Notes: a model not told the origin generated them from the letters alone. A stretch of DNA of 64,000 nt from Actinoplanes sp. DH11 (GCF_020873875.1 NZ_JAHWGU010000027.1:62001-126000); one strand, 5' to 3'; shown: positions 9,401 to 17,211, counted from the stretch's first letter. Program-made: numbers and translations.

Positions 9401-9640
9401 TTGCCGCTCTGGGCGGCCGGCGCGGCCGTCGGCGGGTTCGCGACCTGGATCGTGGCGCCGCTGCTCGTACGCTCGGAGACCGGCGCCGCCCCCGTGCCGG
9501 ACGTCGTTCCGGTCTGGCCGTGGCCGGCCGAGGCCGCCCTGCTCCTCGCCCTGCTGGCCGGTTGCCTGGTCGCGGTGACCGCCGTGGTCGCCGTCCAGTC
9601 CCGCCGCGCCGACGCCGCCCACCTGCGAGTCGCCTCATGA
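6473..9640 (+). CDS. FtsX-like ABC permease
   Basis: A 1055-residue integral membrane protein. It has an N-terminal transmembrane helix (about 14-34), a large extracytoplasmic domain, a block of helices at about 290-500 with FtsX character, a second extracytoplasmic domain and C-terminal helices with a further FtsX-type domain ending in RRADAAHLRVAS. It would pair with the two ATPases upstream, as in MacB-type exporters or lipoprotein/peptide transporters. The substrate is unknown. The second periplasmic domain carries a Gly/Thr/Ala-rich stretch encoded by in-frame ~30-bp repeats (about 8400-8490). The GTG start overlaps the upstream stop. The gene's last 30 bp are duplicated immediately downstream. 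Confidence 0.85.
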   Translation: MLRLLAARAGAQWRLLASLVAVVTLGATLLGTCALLVTWTADRALEVAAARLPGAETDVTAYTVTIGRDDAAGVAADTRDLLTGSLAPFPARTSGRASGVMRQLAGGNVGYLSAVEDLPSAADLSAGRWPSGPGEAVVLESTARQLGLRPGTRVRLGTELVRNPAPALGVTVVGVARTRAGAGWDRDPLAGAGFDLAYRDGSAMRPARAFGPFLIGWDELLAGGSQLDRLEITARPDLSGPALRDLDAVTTAVLGADRRLARLLGDRVRIERIASRLPGALAAARQQQQVTDAAVLAVAVLGGVLTATALALAGRLTADLRAGETALLSSFGAGRGRLAGVAAAEAAVLALLAAALALPASTLLHAGLSRLPPMRGAGLTTAPVVAGVQVLVVLAGALVLAVMLVVAGLRTPPADAGRTRRDLLARSGADVLLVALAAVGWWQLRAQPGGGSGGPDVVRVLAPALLLVAGAAVALRLAPPALALADRAARRARGLTLPLAAFEAARRPQATAAGLLVTLACAAGAFGVALDATWERSQRDQAALSVGTDLALTLTRPPAAGEGAAVAAATGGTVGPAIDRGVAVGQWLGGNGAAPRLVAVDTDRAGALLRGRLDDGRTWAQVGAGLAAPAPAAGLPITGAATLTGTAGGAGLPATGTAGGGPPATGTAGGGGLSVAPRLLLEDATGLRTTCANAPVPLDGRPHRLGACEPPPGVRLIAVALPITGDTISWDATGTSDVTVDLAVPGPGGATGDWTATSAAPTPEQLTGATATATGTGLRMAGAVLLGGPPEAARTIVATAFPDPGAVPVAVSAGFAADLGVRDGDRLDITLGLTAVPVTVAGVVPAVPSAPGAAGLLADLDTLSRALAVRGDFASPVDAWWVGDPDRTDVHHLHLGQAVTRAGEVDRLAAGPVPAGLPAVLRVLVPAAALLLLAGVVLHVTCDLQARSLEVARLRGLGMTRREIRRTLLGQHAVVLLPLWAAGAAVGGFATWIVAPLLVRSETGAAPVPDVVPVWPWPAEAALLLALLAGCLVAVTAVVAVQSRRADAAHLRVAS
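8400..8490. repeat. In-frame ~30-bp repeats inside the first permease
   Basis: Three imperfect units encode TGTAGG followed by a (A/P)G(L/P) variant, giving a Gly/Ala/Thr-rich linker in an extracytoplasmic domain. The second permease has a shorter analogue (GSSPAP twice, about 11722-11760). Confidence 0.7.
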
Positions 9641-9710
9641 GCCCCCGGCCCCGCCCCGCCGACGCCGCCCACCTGCGAGTCGCCTCATGAGCTCCCGGTC
9701 CCGCCCCGCC
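9601..9710. repeat. 50-bp tandem duplication across the stop/start junction of two permeases
   Basis: Bases 9611-9640 recur exactly at 9661-9690, and the flanks (9601-9610 with 9651-9660, 9641-9660 with 9691-9710) match with three differences. Each copy encodes DAAHLRVAS followed by a TGA that overlaps an ATG (ATGA). The duplication moved the original stop/start overlap away from the downstream gene but left a second copy in place there. Confidence 0.9.
9637..9690 (+). CDS. 17-codon mini-ORF created by the junction duplication
   Basis: It starts at the ATG overlapping the first permease's stop and ends at a TGA overlapping the ATG of the second permease. The peptide is MSPRPRPADAAHLRVAS, its tail copied from the end of the upstream protein. 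It could act as a coupling relay that carries terminating ribosomes from one permease to the next. This is a structural inference; I see no sign of independent function. Confidence 0.35.
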   Translation: MSPRPRPADAAHLRVAS

Positions 9711-12596
9711 GGTGCGGCCCCGCGTGCGGGTCGCCGTGTGCGTTTTCCCGTGCCGCACTGGCCCAGCGTCGCCGGACGGGCCCGCGCCGACGCCGGCCCG
9801 CTGCTGCTCACCGCCGTCGTCGTCGCGATCGTCGCCGCGCTGACCGCCGCCGTCCCGGTGCTGCTGCGCTCCACCGCCGACGACGCGGTCCGGGACGCGG
9901 TACGCCGGGCCGGCACCGCCGCCGACGTCACCGTCACGGCGCGCTGGGAGCCGGACGACGGCGAGATCGGCCGGAAACGGTTCCCCCGTCTCGCCGAGGA
10001 CGTCACCGCGCTGCGCGACCGGGCCCTCGACGAACTCGGTGGCGACCTGCGCCGGGTGCTGCTGCCACCGGTCGCCGGCGCCCTCTCCCCCAGCCTCAAG
10101 GTCACCGACGGCAGCGTGCTGCGGACCCTGCGGCTCGGCTACCTCTCCACCGCCGGCGGGCCGGCCGTCACCTGGACCGCCGGCGGCGCTCCCGGCGCCA
10201 CCGTCGAGGGCAGCGTCGACGTGCCGCCGGCCGGGCCGCCCTGGCAGGTGTCGATCGGCCTGTCCGAGACCGCCGCCGACGTCCTCGGGTTCCGGCCGGG
10301 CGACCGCATCCCGGCCGCCGACGAGAACGGCAACGACAAGAACGTCGTGGTCAGCGGCATCTTCCGGCCCACCGACCCGGCCGACCCGGCCTGGCGGCAG
10401 GCACCGTGGCTGCTGGAACCGGCACCCGGCGCCGACGGCTTCGGCACCACCCGGTTCGGCGGCCTGCTCTCCGACGCGTCGCTGCCCGACGCCCGGCTCG
10501 CGTTCGCACCGGACGCGATGCCGCGCACCGTCTGGTTCAGCCCCGACCCGGACGTGCTGACCTGGGACACGGCCGAACGCATCACGGCGACCGCGGTGTC
10601 GCTCAAGGCCACGTCCGCGTCGTCGAGCACGTTCGACACCACCTCCAGCTGGAACACTCAGCTCGACGCGGTGCTGCGCGACGTCCGCGAGCAGATCGCC
10701 GCCGCCTCCGCCCAGGCCGCCGTGCTGCTGATCGCGGTGCTCACGGTTGCCGTGCTGGTCCTGCTGCTCGCCGCGGAACTGCTGGTCCGGCGCCGGGCGG
10801 CGACACTGACCGTGGCACGGCAGCGCGGTGCCGGGTTGCCGGCGCTCGCCGGTGAGCTGCTCCTGGAGTCGCTGACGGTGACGCTGGTGGCCGCGGCGGC
10901 GGGGGTGGCGCTGGCCCGTACCGTCGTCGCGTCCGCCCCCGGCGCAAGTCCCGGCTGGGCCGGCGGAGGTCTCGGCTGGACCGCACCGGTGGTCCTCACC
11001 GGCATCGCCGCCGCCCCTGTCCTCGGCGTGCTCGCCGCCGCGCGCGCCACCCGGGACCGCCGCGTACCGGCCAACCGCAGCGCCCGCACCCGGCTCCGGC
11101 GCACCGCCCAGCTGCGCCGTCTCGCCGCCGAAGGCGCCGTCGTCCTGGTCGCCGCCGGCGCCTTCACCGCCCTGCACCAGCGGGGCGTCGAACCCGGCGC
11201 GGCCGTCGCGCTCCCGGCGGCCGCACCCACCCTGGGTCTGCTGGCCGGCGCGCTGCTGCTGCTCCGGCTGCTGCCGCTCGGCACCGGCCTGGTGCTGCGG
11301 CGGGCGCTGCGGTCCCGGCGGCCGCTCGCCGTGTTCGGCGCGGCCCGGGCGGCCGAGTCGGGCGGGCGGGCCCTGCCGCTGCTCACCGTGGTCGCCGCGG
11401 CCGGGCTGTCGGTGTTCGCGGGCACCGTCGCGGCCACCGTCGAGACCGGTCTGCGCGACGGGGCCTGGCGCTCCACCGGCGCCGACGTCCGCCTCGACCT
11501 GGCGGAGTCCGCGGGCGCGTCGGCAGCGGAGGCCACCGCGGCGATCGCGGGGCAACCAGGGGTACGGCACGCCGTCGCCGGACGGGTTGTCGACGCGGCG
11601 CGGATCGTCACCGAGGAGGTGACCGTCGCGCCCCGGCTGGTGGTCGTGGACGTGGCGGCGTTCCGCGCGCTGCTGGCGGACACGCCGCTGCCGGACGCGC
11701 CCGCGCTGGCCGCCCTGCCGGGCAGCAGCCCCGCCCCGCCGGGCAGCAGCCCCGCGCCGTTGGGGACCGGGTCCACCGCCGAAACCGGGCAAACCGCCGG
11801 AAGCGGTCCCACCTCTCAGGCCGGGCCCACCGCCGGCACGGAGCCCGCGCGGGGCAGGCCGGAAGCCGTGCCCGTGCTGGTGCTCTCCGGTGACGGCAGC
11901 CTGCGGCCCGGCATGAGTCTGCGGCTGCTCCGCGACGAGGGCGCCGCGGTGCCACTGACCGCGGTCGGCACCGCGCCCGCCATCGGCGGCGCCCCCGACG
12001 TGGTCCTGGTCGACGCGAGTGCGCTCGCCGCGGCGGGTGCACCGGCCGAGCCGAACACGATCTGGGCGACCGGCCCCGGTGCCGCGCGGGCCGCCGCGAA
12101 CAGCGGCATCGGCGCCGACGTCGTGCCGCGCACCGGGGTGCTGCGGGAACGCCGCGACGCACCCCTGGTCACCGGCCTGCGCGTGCTGGCCTGGGCGTCG
12201 GCGGCGGTGATGCTCGCGCTCGGCCTGGCCGGGTTCGCACTGAGCGCGGCGGCGAGCGCCCCGGAACGCTGGCAGACCCTGACCCGGTTGCGGACGATCG
12301 GGTTGCGGCCACGCGACACGCGTACGGTCGCCGCCGCCGAACTGCTCCCCCTCGCCGCGGTGGCCGCGGTCGCCGGGCCGGCACTGGGCGTGCTGCTGGC
12401 AGGGGTCACGCTGGGTCCGCTCGCGCTGCGGTTGCTGACCGGCCAGTCCGCCGACCCGCTGCCGGCGCTGCCGTGGCTCACCGCAGCCGGGGTCGCCGGC
12501 GTGTTTTTGCTGTCCACGCTCGTGGTGGCGCCGCTGGAGTCGGCGGTGCGCCGCCGGCAGCGGCTCAGCGAGGTGCTGCGCGTGGGCACGCCCTGA
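9687..12596 (+). CDS. FtsX-like ABC permease, second of operon
   Basis: A 969-residue membrane protein with an N-terminal helix after a basic leader (about 32-52), a long extracytoplasmic domain, a central group of helices (about 325-520), another extracytoplasmic domain and C-terminal helices ending in the basic tail RRRQRLSEVLRVGTP. Its order of domains matches the upstream permease, and it closes the operon. Together they suggest one four-subunit transporter. A Pro/Ser/Thr/Gly-rich linker near residues 677-730 contains small repeats. The final 36 bp are repeated in diverged form downstream of the stop. Confidence 0.85.
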   Translation: MSSRSRPAGAAPRAGRRVRFPVPHWPSVAGRARADAGPLLLTAVVVAIVAALTAAVPVLLRSTADDAVRDAVRRAGTAADVTVTARWEPDDGEIGRKRFPRLAEDVTALRDRALDELGGDLRRVLLPPVAGALSPSLKVTDGSVLRTLRLGYLSTAGGPAVTWTAGGAPGATVEGSVDVPPAGPPWQVSIGLSETAADVLGFRPGDRIPAADENGNDKNVVVSGIFRPTDPADPAWRQAPWLLEPAPGADGFGTTRFGGLLSDASLPDARLAFAPDAMPRTVWFSPDPDVLTWDTAERITATAVSLKATSASSSTFDTTSSWNTQLDAVLRDVREQIAAASAQAAVLLIAVLTVAVLVLLLAAELLVRRRAATLTVARQRGAGLPALAGELLLESLTVTLVAAAAGVALARTVVASAPGASPGWAGGGLGWTAPVVLTGIAAAPVLGVLAAARATRDRRVPANRSARTRLRRTAQLRRLAAEGAVVLVAAGAFTALHQRGVEPGAAVALPAAAPTLGLLAGALLLLRLLPLGTGLVLRRALRSRRPLAVFGAARAAESGGRALPLLTVVAAAGLSVFAGTVAATVETGLRDGAWRSTGADVRLDLAESAGASAAEATAAIAGQPGVRHAVAGRVVDAARIVTEEVTVAPRLVVVDVAAFRALLADTPLPDAPALAALPGSSPAPPGSSPAPLGTGSTAETGQTAGSGPTSQAGPTAGTEPARGRPEAVPVLVLSGDGSLRPGMSLRLLRDEGAAVPLTAVGTAPAIGGAPDVVLVDASALAAAGAPAEPNTIWATGPGAARAAANSGIGADVVPRTGVLRERRDAPLVTGLRVLAWASAAVMLALGLAGFALSAAASAPERWQTLTRLRTIGLRPRDTRTVAAAELLPLAAVAAVAGPALGVLLAGVTLGPLALRLLTGQSADPLPALPWLTAAGVAGVFLLSTLVVAPLESAVRRRQRLSEVLRVGTP

Positions 12597-12629
12597 GCGG
12601 CTCGGCCAGGTACTGCGGGGCACGCCTGA
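12561..12629. repeat. Diverged tandem duplication of the second permease's 3' end
   Basis: Bases 12561-12596, encoding RLSEVLRVGTP plus TGA, are repeated at 12598-12629 as RLGQVLRGTP plus TGA, with five substitutions and small deletions. The copy lies wholly downstream of the stop, in the short gap before the convergent oxidoreductase gene. Confidence 0.8.
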
Positions 12630-12647
12630 CGGCGACGGACCGGCGGG

Positions 12648-14837
12648 TCAGAGGGGCTTGATCTCGACCGGGATGCCGTTCAGCACGCCGTTGCCGGAGA
12701 GCGGGTCCACCACCAGTTCGTCGGTCAGGACGTTGGAGTTCACGCCGGGGTGCGCGGCGGCCACCGACAGCCGTACCCCCGGCAGGTCGTGGCCCCAGCC
12801 GTGCGGCAGGCTCACCACGCCCGGCATGACCCGGTCGGTGACCTCGACGGTCGCCGCCAGCGCACCGGCCCGGGACGTCAGCTGGGCGGGTTCGCCGTCG
12901 GACAGGTCGAGCTTGGCCGCGTCGGCGGGGTGGACCTGCAGGGTGCAGCGGTCCCGGCCCTTCACCAGGGCGGGCACGTTGTGCATCCAACTGTTGTTGG
13001 AGCGCAGGTGCCGGCGACCGATCAGGACCATCTGGTCGCGGTCCCGGTCGAGGGCGTCCAGGAGCCGGGCGGATTCGTCGGCGAGGGCCGGCACGCACAG
13101 TTCGACGGTGCCGCTCGGCGTTTTCAGGACGGCCGGGATGCGCGGCTGCAACGGGCCCAGGTCGATGCCGTGCGGGTTCTCCAGGAGGCGTTCCAGCGAG
13201 AGGCCGCCGGGGCGGTCGCCGAAGCCGTCACCGTACGCCCCGGTGCGCACCGCCACGTCGAGGAGGCGTTCGGCCGGTCCGTCCCCCCGCACCAGGCCGG
13301 CCTTGTCGGAGCAGCCGGCCTTGGCCAGCGCCGCGGACAGCAGGCGCGCGTGCAGGACCGCCGCCTCGGTCTGCGCTCCCTGACCGGAAAGGATCAGGGT
13401 CAGCCGGGCCAGGACGTCACACTCGTCCAGGCCGCCCGGGTCGGGTGGCAGGACCGGCGGGGAGTACGCCGCGAAGTTGCGCACCGCGAACCCGAGGAAT
13501 GAGAAGTCGTAGTGCCCCTTGCGGGTGGACTCCAGCGGCGGCAGGACGACGTCGGCGTGCCGGGTCGTCTCGTTCAGGTACGGATCGACGCTCACCATGA
13601 ACCCGAGCCCGCCCAGCGCCCGGTCCAGCCGCCCGCTGTTCGGCGTGGAGAGCACCGGGTTGCCGGCGACGGTGAGCACGGCGCGGACCTGGCCGTCCCC
13701 GGCCGTCTCGATCTCGTCGGCCAGCGTCGCGACCGGGAACTCCCCCTTGACCTCGGGGAAACCGCGGACCCGGCTGCGCCACCGGCCGACCGTGAACCCC
13801 CGGCCGGTGCCGGAGCCGGACGACGGCCGCAGGTGCGCCGCGAGCGGGAACATCGCGCCGCCCGGCCGGTCCAGGTTTCCGGTCAGCACGTTTATCACGT
13901 CGACGAGCCAGCTGGTCAGGGTGCCGAATTCGACGGTGCAGGTGCCGATCCGCCCGTACACCGCCGCCCGGTCCGCGGCCGCCAGCTGCCGTGCCAGCTC
14001 GCGGATCCGCCCCGCCGGCACGCCGCAGGCGGCCGTCACCGTCTCCGGCGCGAAGGCCCGGGCCAGTTCGCGCACCGTCTCGACACCTGTGACGTGCCCG
14101 GTCAGGTCGCGCAGGTCGGTGAGTTCCTCGGCGAAGAGGGTGTGGACGATGCCGAAGAGCAGGTAGGCGTCGGTGCCGGGCCGGATGAACAGGTGCTCGT
14201 CGGCGTGCTCCGCGGTCCGGGTCCGGCGCGGGTCGACGACCACGAAGCGGCCGCCGCGCGCCTGGATCGCCTTGAGCCGGCCCGGGAAGTCGGCGGCGGT
14301 GGCGAGGCTGCCGTTGGACTCCCACGGGTTGGCGCCGAGGATCAGCAGGAAGTCGGTGCGATCCAGATCGGGCACCGGGATCGTCAGCGGGTGGCCGAAC
14401 AGGTAGCCGCTGGAGACGTGTTTCGGCATCTGGTCGACGGTGGAGGCGGAGAAGACGTTGCGGCTCCCCGCGGCCTTGACCAGCGGGGTCACGTAGAGAC
14501 CGCCGGCCATGGTGTGCGCGTTCGGGTTGCCGAGGTAGATCGCGAGCGCGTCCCGCCCGTACTCGTCCAGGATCGGTCGCAGGCCGGCCTCCACCGCGGC
14601 GAAAGCCTCGTCCCAGCTGACCTCGACGTGCCGGCCGTCGCGGCGTACGAGCGGGCGCCGCAACCGATCGGGGTCGTCGGTCAGCTGCCCGAAGGTGGCG
14701 CCTTTCGGGCAGACGAAGCCCTGGCTGAAGACGTGCTCCCGGTCGCCGCGGGCGGCGACGACGTGATCGTCGCGAATGGTCAGTTCCAGGCCGCAGGCGG
14801 CCTCGCAGAGCGGACAGGTGCGGTACGCGGTACGCAT
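12648..14837 (-). CDS. Molybdopterin-dependent oxidoreductase, DMSO reductase superfamily
   Basis: A 729-residue Mo/W-bis-MGD enzyme. The N-terminal [4Fe-4S] motif is intact (CPLCEAACGLELT, then FVCPKG about 28 residues on). Cofactor-binding blocks follow (DPDRLRRPLVRRDG, LGANPWESNGS, VVDPRRTRTAEHAD) and the C-terminal MGD domain contains RHLRSNNSWMHN and LPHGWGHD. It is cytoplasmic, since no Tat signal is present. It resembles the BisC/formate-dehydrogenase-like single-subunit enzymes, but the substrate cannot be told from sequence. No electron-transfer subunit or cofactor gene lies beside it. The start is ATG at 14837; a TTG or GTG slightly upstream is less likely. Confidence 0.88.
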   Translation of the reverse strand: MRTAYRTCPLCEAACGLELTIRDDHVVAARGDREHVFSQGFVCPKGATFGQLTDDPDRLRRPLVRRDGRHVEVSWDEAFAAVEAGLRPILDEYGRDALAIYLGNPNAHTMAGGLYVTPLVKAAGSRNVFSASTVDQMPKHVSSGYLFGHPLTIPVPDLDRTDFLLILGANPWESNGSLATAADFPGRLKAIQARGGRFVVVDPRRTRTAEHADEHLFIRPGTDAYLLFGIVHTLFAEELTDLRDLTGHVTGVETVRELARAFAPETVTAACGVPAGRIRELARQLAAADRAAVYGRIGTCTVEFGTLTSWLVDVINVLTGNLDRPGGAMFPLAAHLRPSSGSGTGRGFTVGRWRSRVRGFPEVKGEFPVATLADEIETAGDGQVRAVLTVAGNPVLSTPNSGRLDRALGGLGFMVSVDPYLNETTRHADVVLPPLESTRKGHYDFSFLGFAVRNFAAYSPPVLPPDPGGLDECDVLARLTLILSGQGAQTEAAVLHARLLSAALAKAGCSDKAGLVRGDGPAERLLDVAVRTGAYGDGFGDRPGGLSLERLLENPHGIDLGPLQPRIPAVLKTPSGTVELCVPALADESARLLDALDRDRDQMVLIGRRHLRSNNSWMHNVPALVKGRDRCTLQVHPADAAKLDLSDGEPAQLTSRAGALAATVEVTDRVMPGVVSLPHGWGHDLPGVRLSVAAAHPGVNSNVLTDELVVDPLSGNGVLNGIPVEIKPL

Positions 14838-14996
14838 GGCGGTCCACCGGCCTTCCTGGTTACTGGTCGGTATCCTGCCACGAAACCTCCAAGATCGGAC
14901 CAGTCGCCGCCGGCCGGGACGCGGGCACCCGGCGTGCCCGGGCCCTCGAGCGGCGAGGACCCGCGGCGGCGGGCGAGGCGCGGGGTGCGGCGGGGT

Positions 14997-15184
14997 GCGG
15001 CGTGGTACTGCTTGCCCTCGGCTCTGGTGCGGTCCCTGGACAAGTGGCCGCGGTCGATTGCGTCGGGTCCGCAGGGCCGTGTTGATCTGCTAGCGGTGCG
15101 AAATCGCGGTCTTGACCCCTTGATCACAGCGATTTCGTAGCGCTAGCTGATCAACATCTCGCCATCGGCGGCGCGTTCGGCGCC
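14997..15184 (+). repeat. Intergenic palindromic element, copy A
   Basis: The core is a 77-bp imperfect palindrome (15080-15156) starting TGTTGATCTGCTAGCG and ending CTAGCTGATCAACA, with internal arms around GCGAAATCGC and GCGATTTCGTAGCG. An ~80-bp left flank (beginning near the TGCTTGCCCTCGG motif) and ~25-bp right flank also match copy D and, reverse-complemented, copy B. It sits in the 409-bp gene-free gap between the molybdoenzyme start and a membrane protein. Apart from this element I see nothing in that gap. Confidence 0.9.
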
Positions 15185-15246
15185 ACCCGGCCCGGTGACA
15201 ACACCCCCGGCCTCAAGCAGTCCGGCGGCCAGAGCGCCGCACTCGG

Positions 15247-15684
15247 TCAGCCCGGGATCCATCGGTCGCCGAGCAGGCGGCTCAGGCCGAACACCACGAT
15301 CGGGATCATGAAGTTGGCCAGGACCGCGGTCACCGCCCCGAACCAGCCGCTGTCCCGCTCACCCTGCTCCGCGGCGCGCACCCACGGGCGGTCGCGGAAG
15401 AGCCAGAGGATCAGGCCCAGGCCGTACGGGACGAACAGTGTCACCCAGAACCAGTACCACCGGGTGCCCCGCACGGGCGCCGGTCCACCGGCCACGACGA
15501 GCAGCGTGGTGAGCGCGAGCAGCACGCTGATGCCCTGGAGCCGGCCGCGCCAGGAGATCACCTCGTCGGACGGCGGCCGGTCCAGTTCGCGCGCCAGGAC
15601 CGCCGCCCCGCCGGTGAACCGGACCCCGCCGACGTCCACCGTCGTCTGATCGGTCTCGGCCAGCGAGGTGTCCGTCCAGTACAC
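15247..15684 (-). CDS. Small membrane protein, apparently frameshifted at its 5' end
   Basis: This frame encodes about 145 residues: an N-terminal soluble stretch (YWTDTSLAETDQTTVDVGG, then RELDRPPSDEVISWRG) and three hydrophobic helices (about 49-68, 80-97 and 119-137). I do not recognise the family. The frame as such starts at a GTG with no ribosome site. The preceding segment, in the next frame (to 15775), encodes the missing N-terminal helix. The two frames meet at about 15680-15690 in the order TM helix, then YWTDTS, which looks like one ~175-residue protein broken by a single-base indel or a sequencing error. Confidence 0.55.
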   Translation of the reverse strand: MYWTDTSLAETDQTTVDVGGVRFTGGAAVLARELDRPPSDEVISWRGRLQGISVLLALTTLLVVAGGPAPVRGTRWYWFWVTLFVPYGLGLILWLFRDRPWVRAAEQGERDSGWFGAVTAVLANFMIPIVVFGLSRLLGDRWIPG

Positions 15685-15775
15685 CCGGCGCCACCCACCA
15701 GGCCATGCCGGCGCCCGCCGCCCAGAGCAGCAGGATCAGCACCCGGGCCACCGGCCAGACCGTCACGGATCGCAC
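15685..15775 (-). pseudogene. N-terminal fragment of the frameshifted membrane protein
   Basis: From GTG at 15775 the frame reads a basic start and one transmembrane helix (VWPVARVLILLLWAAGAG), then AWWVAP, before running out of register near 15685. Beyond that point this frame turns Arg/Gly/His-rich and non-coding in character. Restoring one base would join it to the downstream frame. Confidence 0.5.
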
Positions 15776-15793
15776 GCGCCGATCGTGTCAGAC

Positions 15794-15825
15794 CCGCACC
15801 CGCCCGGCCGTCCGCCCGGGTGCGG
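15794..15825 (-). terminator. Hairpin terminator candidate after the CooC-like gene
   Basis: CCGCACCCG (15794-15802) pairs with CGGGTGCGG (15817-15825) around a 14-nt loop, 4 bp beyond the stop of the CooC-like gene. No T-run follows, as is common for actinobacterial terminators. Confidence 0.5.
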
Positions 15826-15828
15826 CGC

Positions 15829-16761
15829 TCAGACCTCCGCGAGCTGGGTGCTGACGTCGCCGTGGGCGCTGCGGACCCAGCCCTTCCCGGCCAGGCGCAG
15901 GTGGAGCGTACGCATCAGATCCGCCCGCCGCTCCGCGGACATCTCCCGGCCGCGCGCGTGGTCGAGGAGCACGGTGAGCGGCGTGACGTCGTCCAGGTCG
16001 GCCGGCCGGGGTGGCACGCCCGCCTGCCGGGCCCGCCGCAGACCCGCCTGGCTGGTCAGCGCGGTCAGCGGTGCGCCGCCCAGTTCCCGGGCCAGGTAGT
16101 CGCGGTCCGCCCGGTCGGTGACCTTGTTGCCGACCACGGCGAGCACGTCCGCGACGCCGGCCGCGGCGGCCAGTTCCCGGTACCGCTTCGCCACCGACAC
16201 CGACTCGGGCGTCGGCTCGGCGACCACCACGATGACGTCGAACTGCGCGTGCAGCGAGTTGGCGAACGCGTCGGTGCCGGCCACCATGTCGCACACCACC
16301 CAGTCGTCGGCGCCGAGGCTCAGGTGGGAGAGCAGGTTCTCCAGGATCGCCAGGTGCCCGTGGTAGCAGCCGGCCCCGATGTCCTTCGCCTCGTAGGTGC
16401 CGACGTGCAGCACGTGCGCCCGGTCGTCGAGCCGGGCCGCGTGCGCGGCCAGCACCGGGTCGTCGGCGCCGAGCGTGACCAGGTTCGATCCGGGGCCGGG
16501 CGGGGTGGTCGCGACGAAATGCTCGACGCCGGCCACCCGCGGGTTGGCGCCGAGCAGGTGGGTGCGCACGCGGCGGACGTTGTCCGGGTGCGACAGCGCG
16601 GTGGCGGCTCCGGCGGTCACCCCGAGCAGCGGTGCCAGGTGCACGTTGACGTCGGCGTCGACGGCGAGGACGCGCCGGCCGGTGGACCGCAGGTGCTGGA
16701 CGAAGAGGGCGGCGAGGGTGCTTTTGCCGCTGCCACCCTTACCAGTGAAGGCGATTTTCAT
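15829..16761 (-). CDS. CooC/MinD-type P-loop ATPase
   Basis: About 310 residues of the SIMIBI class. The deviant Walker A is at the very N-terminus (KIAFTGKGGSGKST), then VDADVNVHLAPLLG and a Walker B-like VCDMVAGTDAF. The resemblance is to CooC, the ATPase that helps insert nickel into carbon monoxide dehydrogenase, but no CO dehydrogenase is in the window, so the client is unknown. I chose ATG 16761 (MKIAFTGKGG) over the in-frame TTG at 16767, because CooC proteins begin this way. No ribosome site is visible; a TACCCT box about 10 nt upstream suggests a very short leader. It is divergent from the GntR gene across 96 bp. Confidence 0.8.
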   Translation of the reverse strand: MKIAFTGKGGSGKSTLAALFVQHLRSTGRRVLAVDADVNVHLAPLLGVTAGAATALSHPDNVRRVRTHLLGANPRVAGVEHFVATTPPGPGSNLVTLGADDPVLAAHAARLDDRAHVLHVGTYEAKDIGAGCYHGHLAILENLLSHLSLGADDWVVCDMVAGTDAFANSLHAQFDVIVVVAEPTPESVSVAKRYRELAAAAGVADVLAVVGNKVTDRADRDYLARELGGAPLTALTSQAGLRRARQAGVPPRPADLDDVTPLTVLLDHARGREMSAERRADLMRTLHLRLAGKGWVRSAHGDVSTQLAEV

Positions 16762-16832
16762 TTTCAACAGGGTAGTGCGCGCCGGCGGGCGGCGGGCCCC
16801 GACACCCCGCGGTCCCCCGACCGGATGAGTAG

Positions 16833-16848
16833 CTACTTGTTATAGTAG
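16833..16848 (+). promoter_or_regulatory. Palindromic operator overlapping a -10 box, GntR gene
   Basis: CTACT (16833-16837) and AGTAG (16844-16848) form an inverted repeat around TGTTAT. The -10 hexamer TATAGT (16841-16846) lies inside it. The ATG follows 11 nt after the hexamer, so the transcript would carry five or fewer leader bases. Binding by the YtrA-type regulator it precedes would block its own promoter. This is a prediction from position and symmetry. Confidence 0.55.
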
Positions 16849-16857
16849 AATGCAAAC

Positions 16858-17211
16858 ATGTTGTTCCGCGTGGACGTGGCGGCCGCCGAGCCGCTGGCCG
16901 ACCAGATCGCCGCTCAGGTGCGCGGCGGGATCATGCGCGGCGAGGTGACCGCCGGCGAGCGGCTGCCGGCCGCCCGGGAGCTGGCCGAGGTGCTCGACGT
17001 CAACCTGCACACGGTGCTGCGGGCCTACGGGCGGCTGCGTGACGAGGACCTGATCGAGCTGCGCCGGGGCCGCGGCGCCGTGGTGCGCGGTGACGCCGAC
17101 GCGGCCCGGTTGCGGCTCACCGAGCTGGCCCGGGAGTTCGTGCGGGAGGCCCGGCGGCAGGGGCTCGGCGAGACGGAGATGCTGGAGATCGTGAAGGGGG
17201 CGACACCATGA
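16858..17211 (+). CDS. GntR-family transcriptional regulator, YtrA subfamily
   Basis: A 117-residue repressor-type protein: the winged helix-turn-helix occupies most of the chain (PLADQIAAQVRGGIMRGEVT, GERLPAARELAEVLDVNLHTVLRAYGRL) with a short C-terminal helical tail and no ligand domain, as in YtrA. No Shine-Dalgarno precedes the ATG, consistent with a leaderless message. The stop overlaps the start of the DUF1648 membrane protein (ATGA), so both are made from one transcript. Such pairs usually respond to cell-envelope stress; the signal here is unknown. Confidence 0.88.
   Translation: MLFRVDVAAAEPLADQIAAQVRGGIMRGEVTAGERLPAARELAEVLDVNLHTVLRAYGRLRDEDLIELRRGRGAVVRGDADAARLRLTELAREFVREARRQGLGETEMLEIVKGATP

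Noticed and set aside
5696..12623. Very long open frames on the minus strand opposite the permeases (over 1,100 residues each)
   Set aside because: They are Arg/Gly/His/Gln-rich with no domain, and sit opposite genes with perfect coupling and transmembrane character. Long antisense frames are expected at this GC content.
15829..16761. CooC-like ATPase as evidence for CO dehydrogenase
   Set aside because: No cooS/cdh or cox genes are in the window, and the molybdopterin enzyme next door belongs to the DMSO reductase, not the xanthine oxidase/CoxL family.
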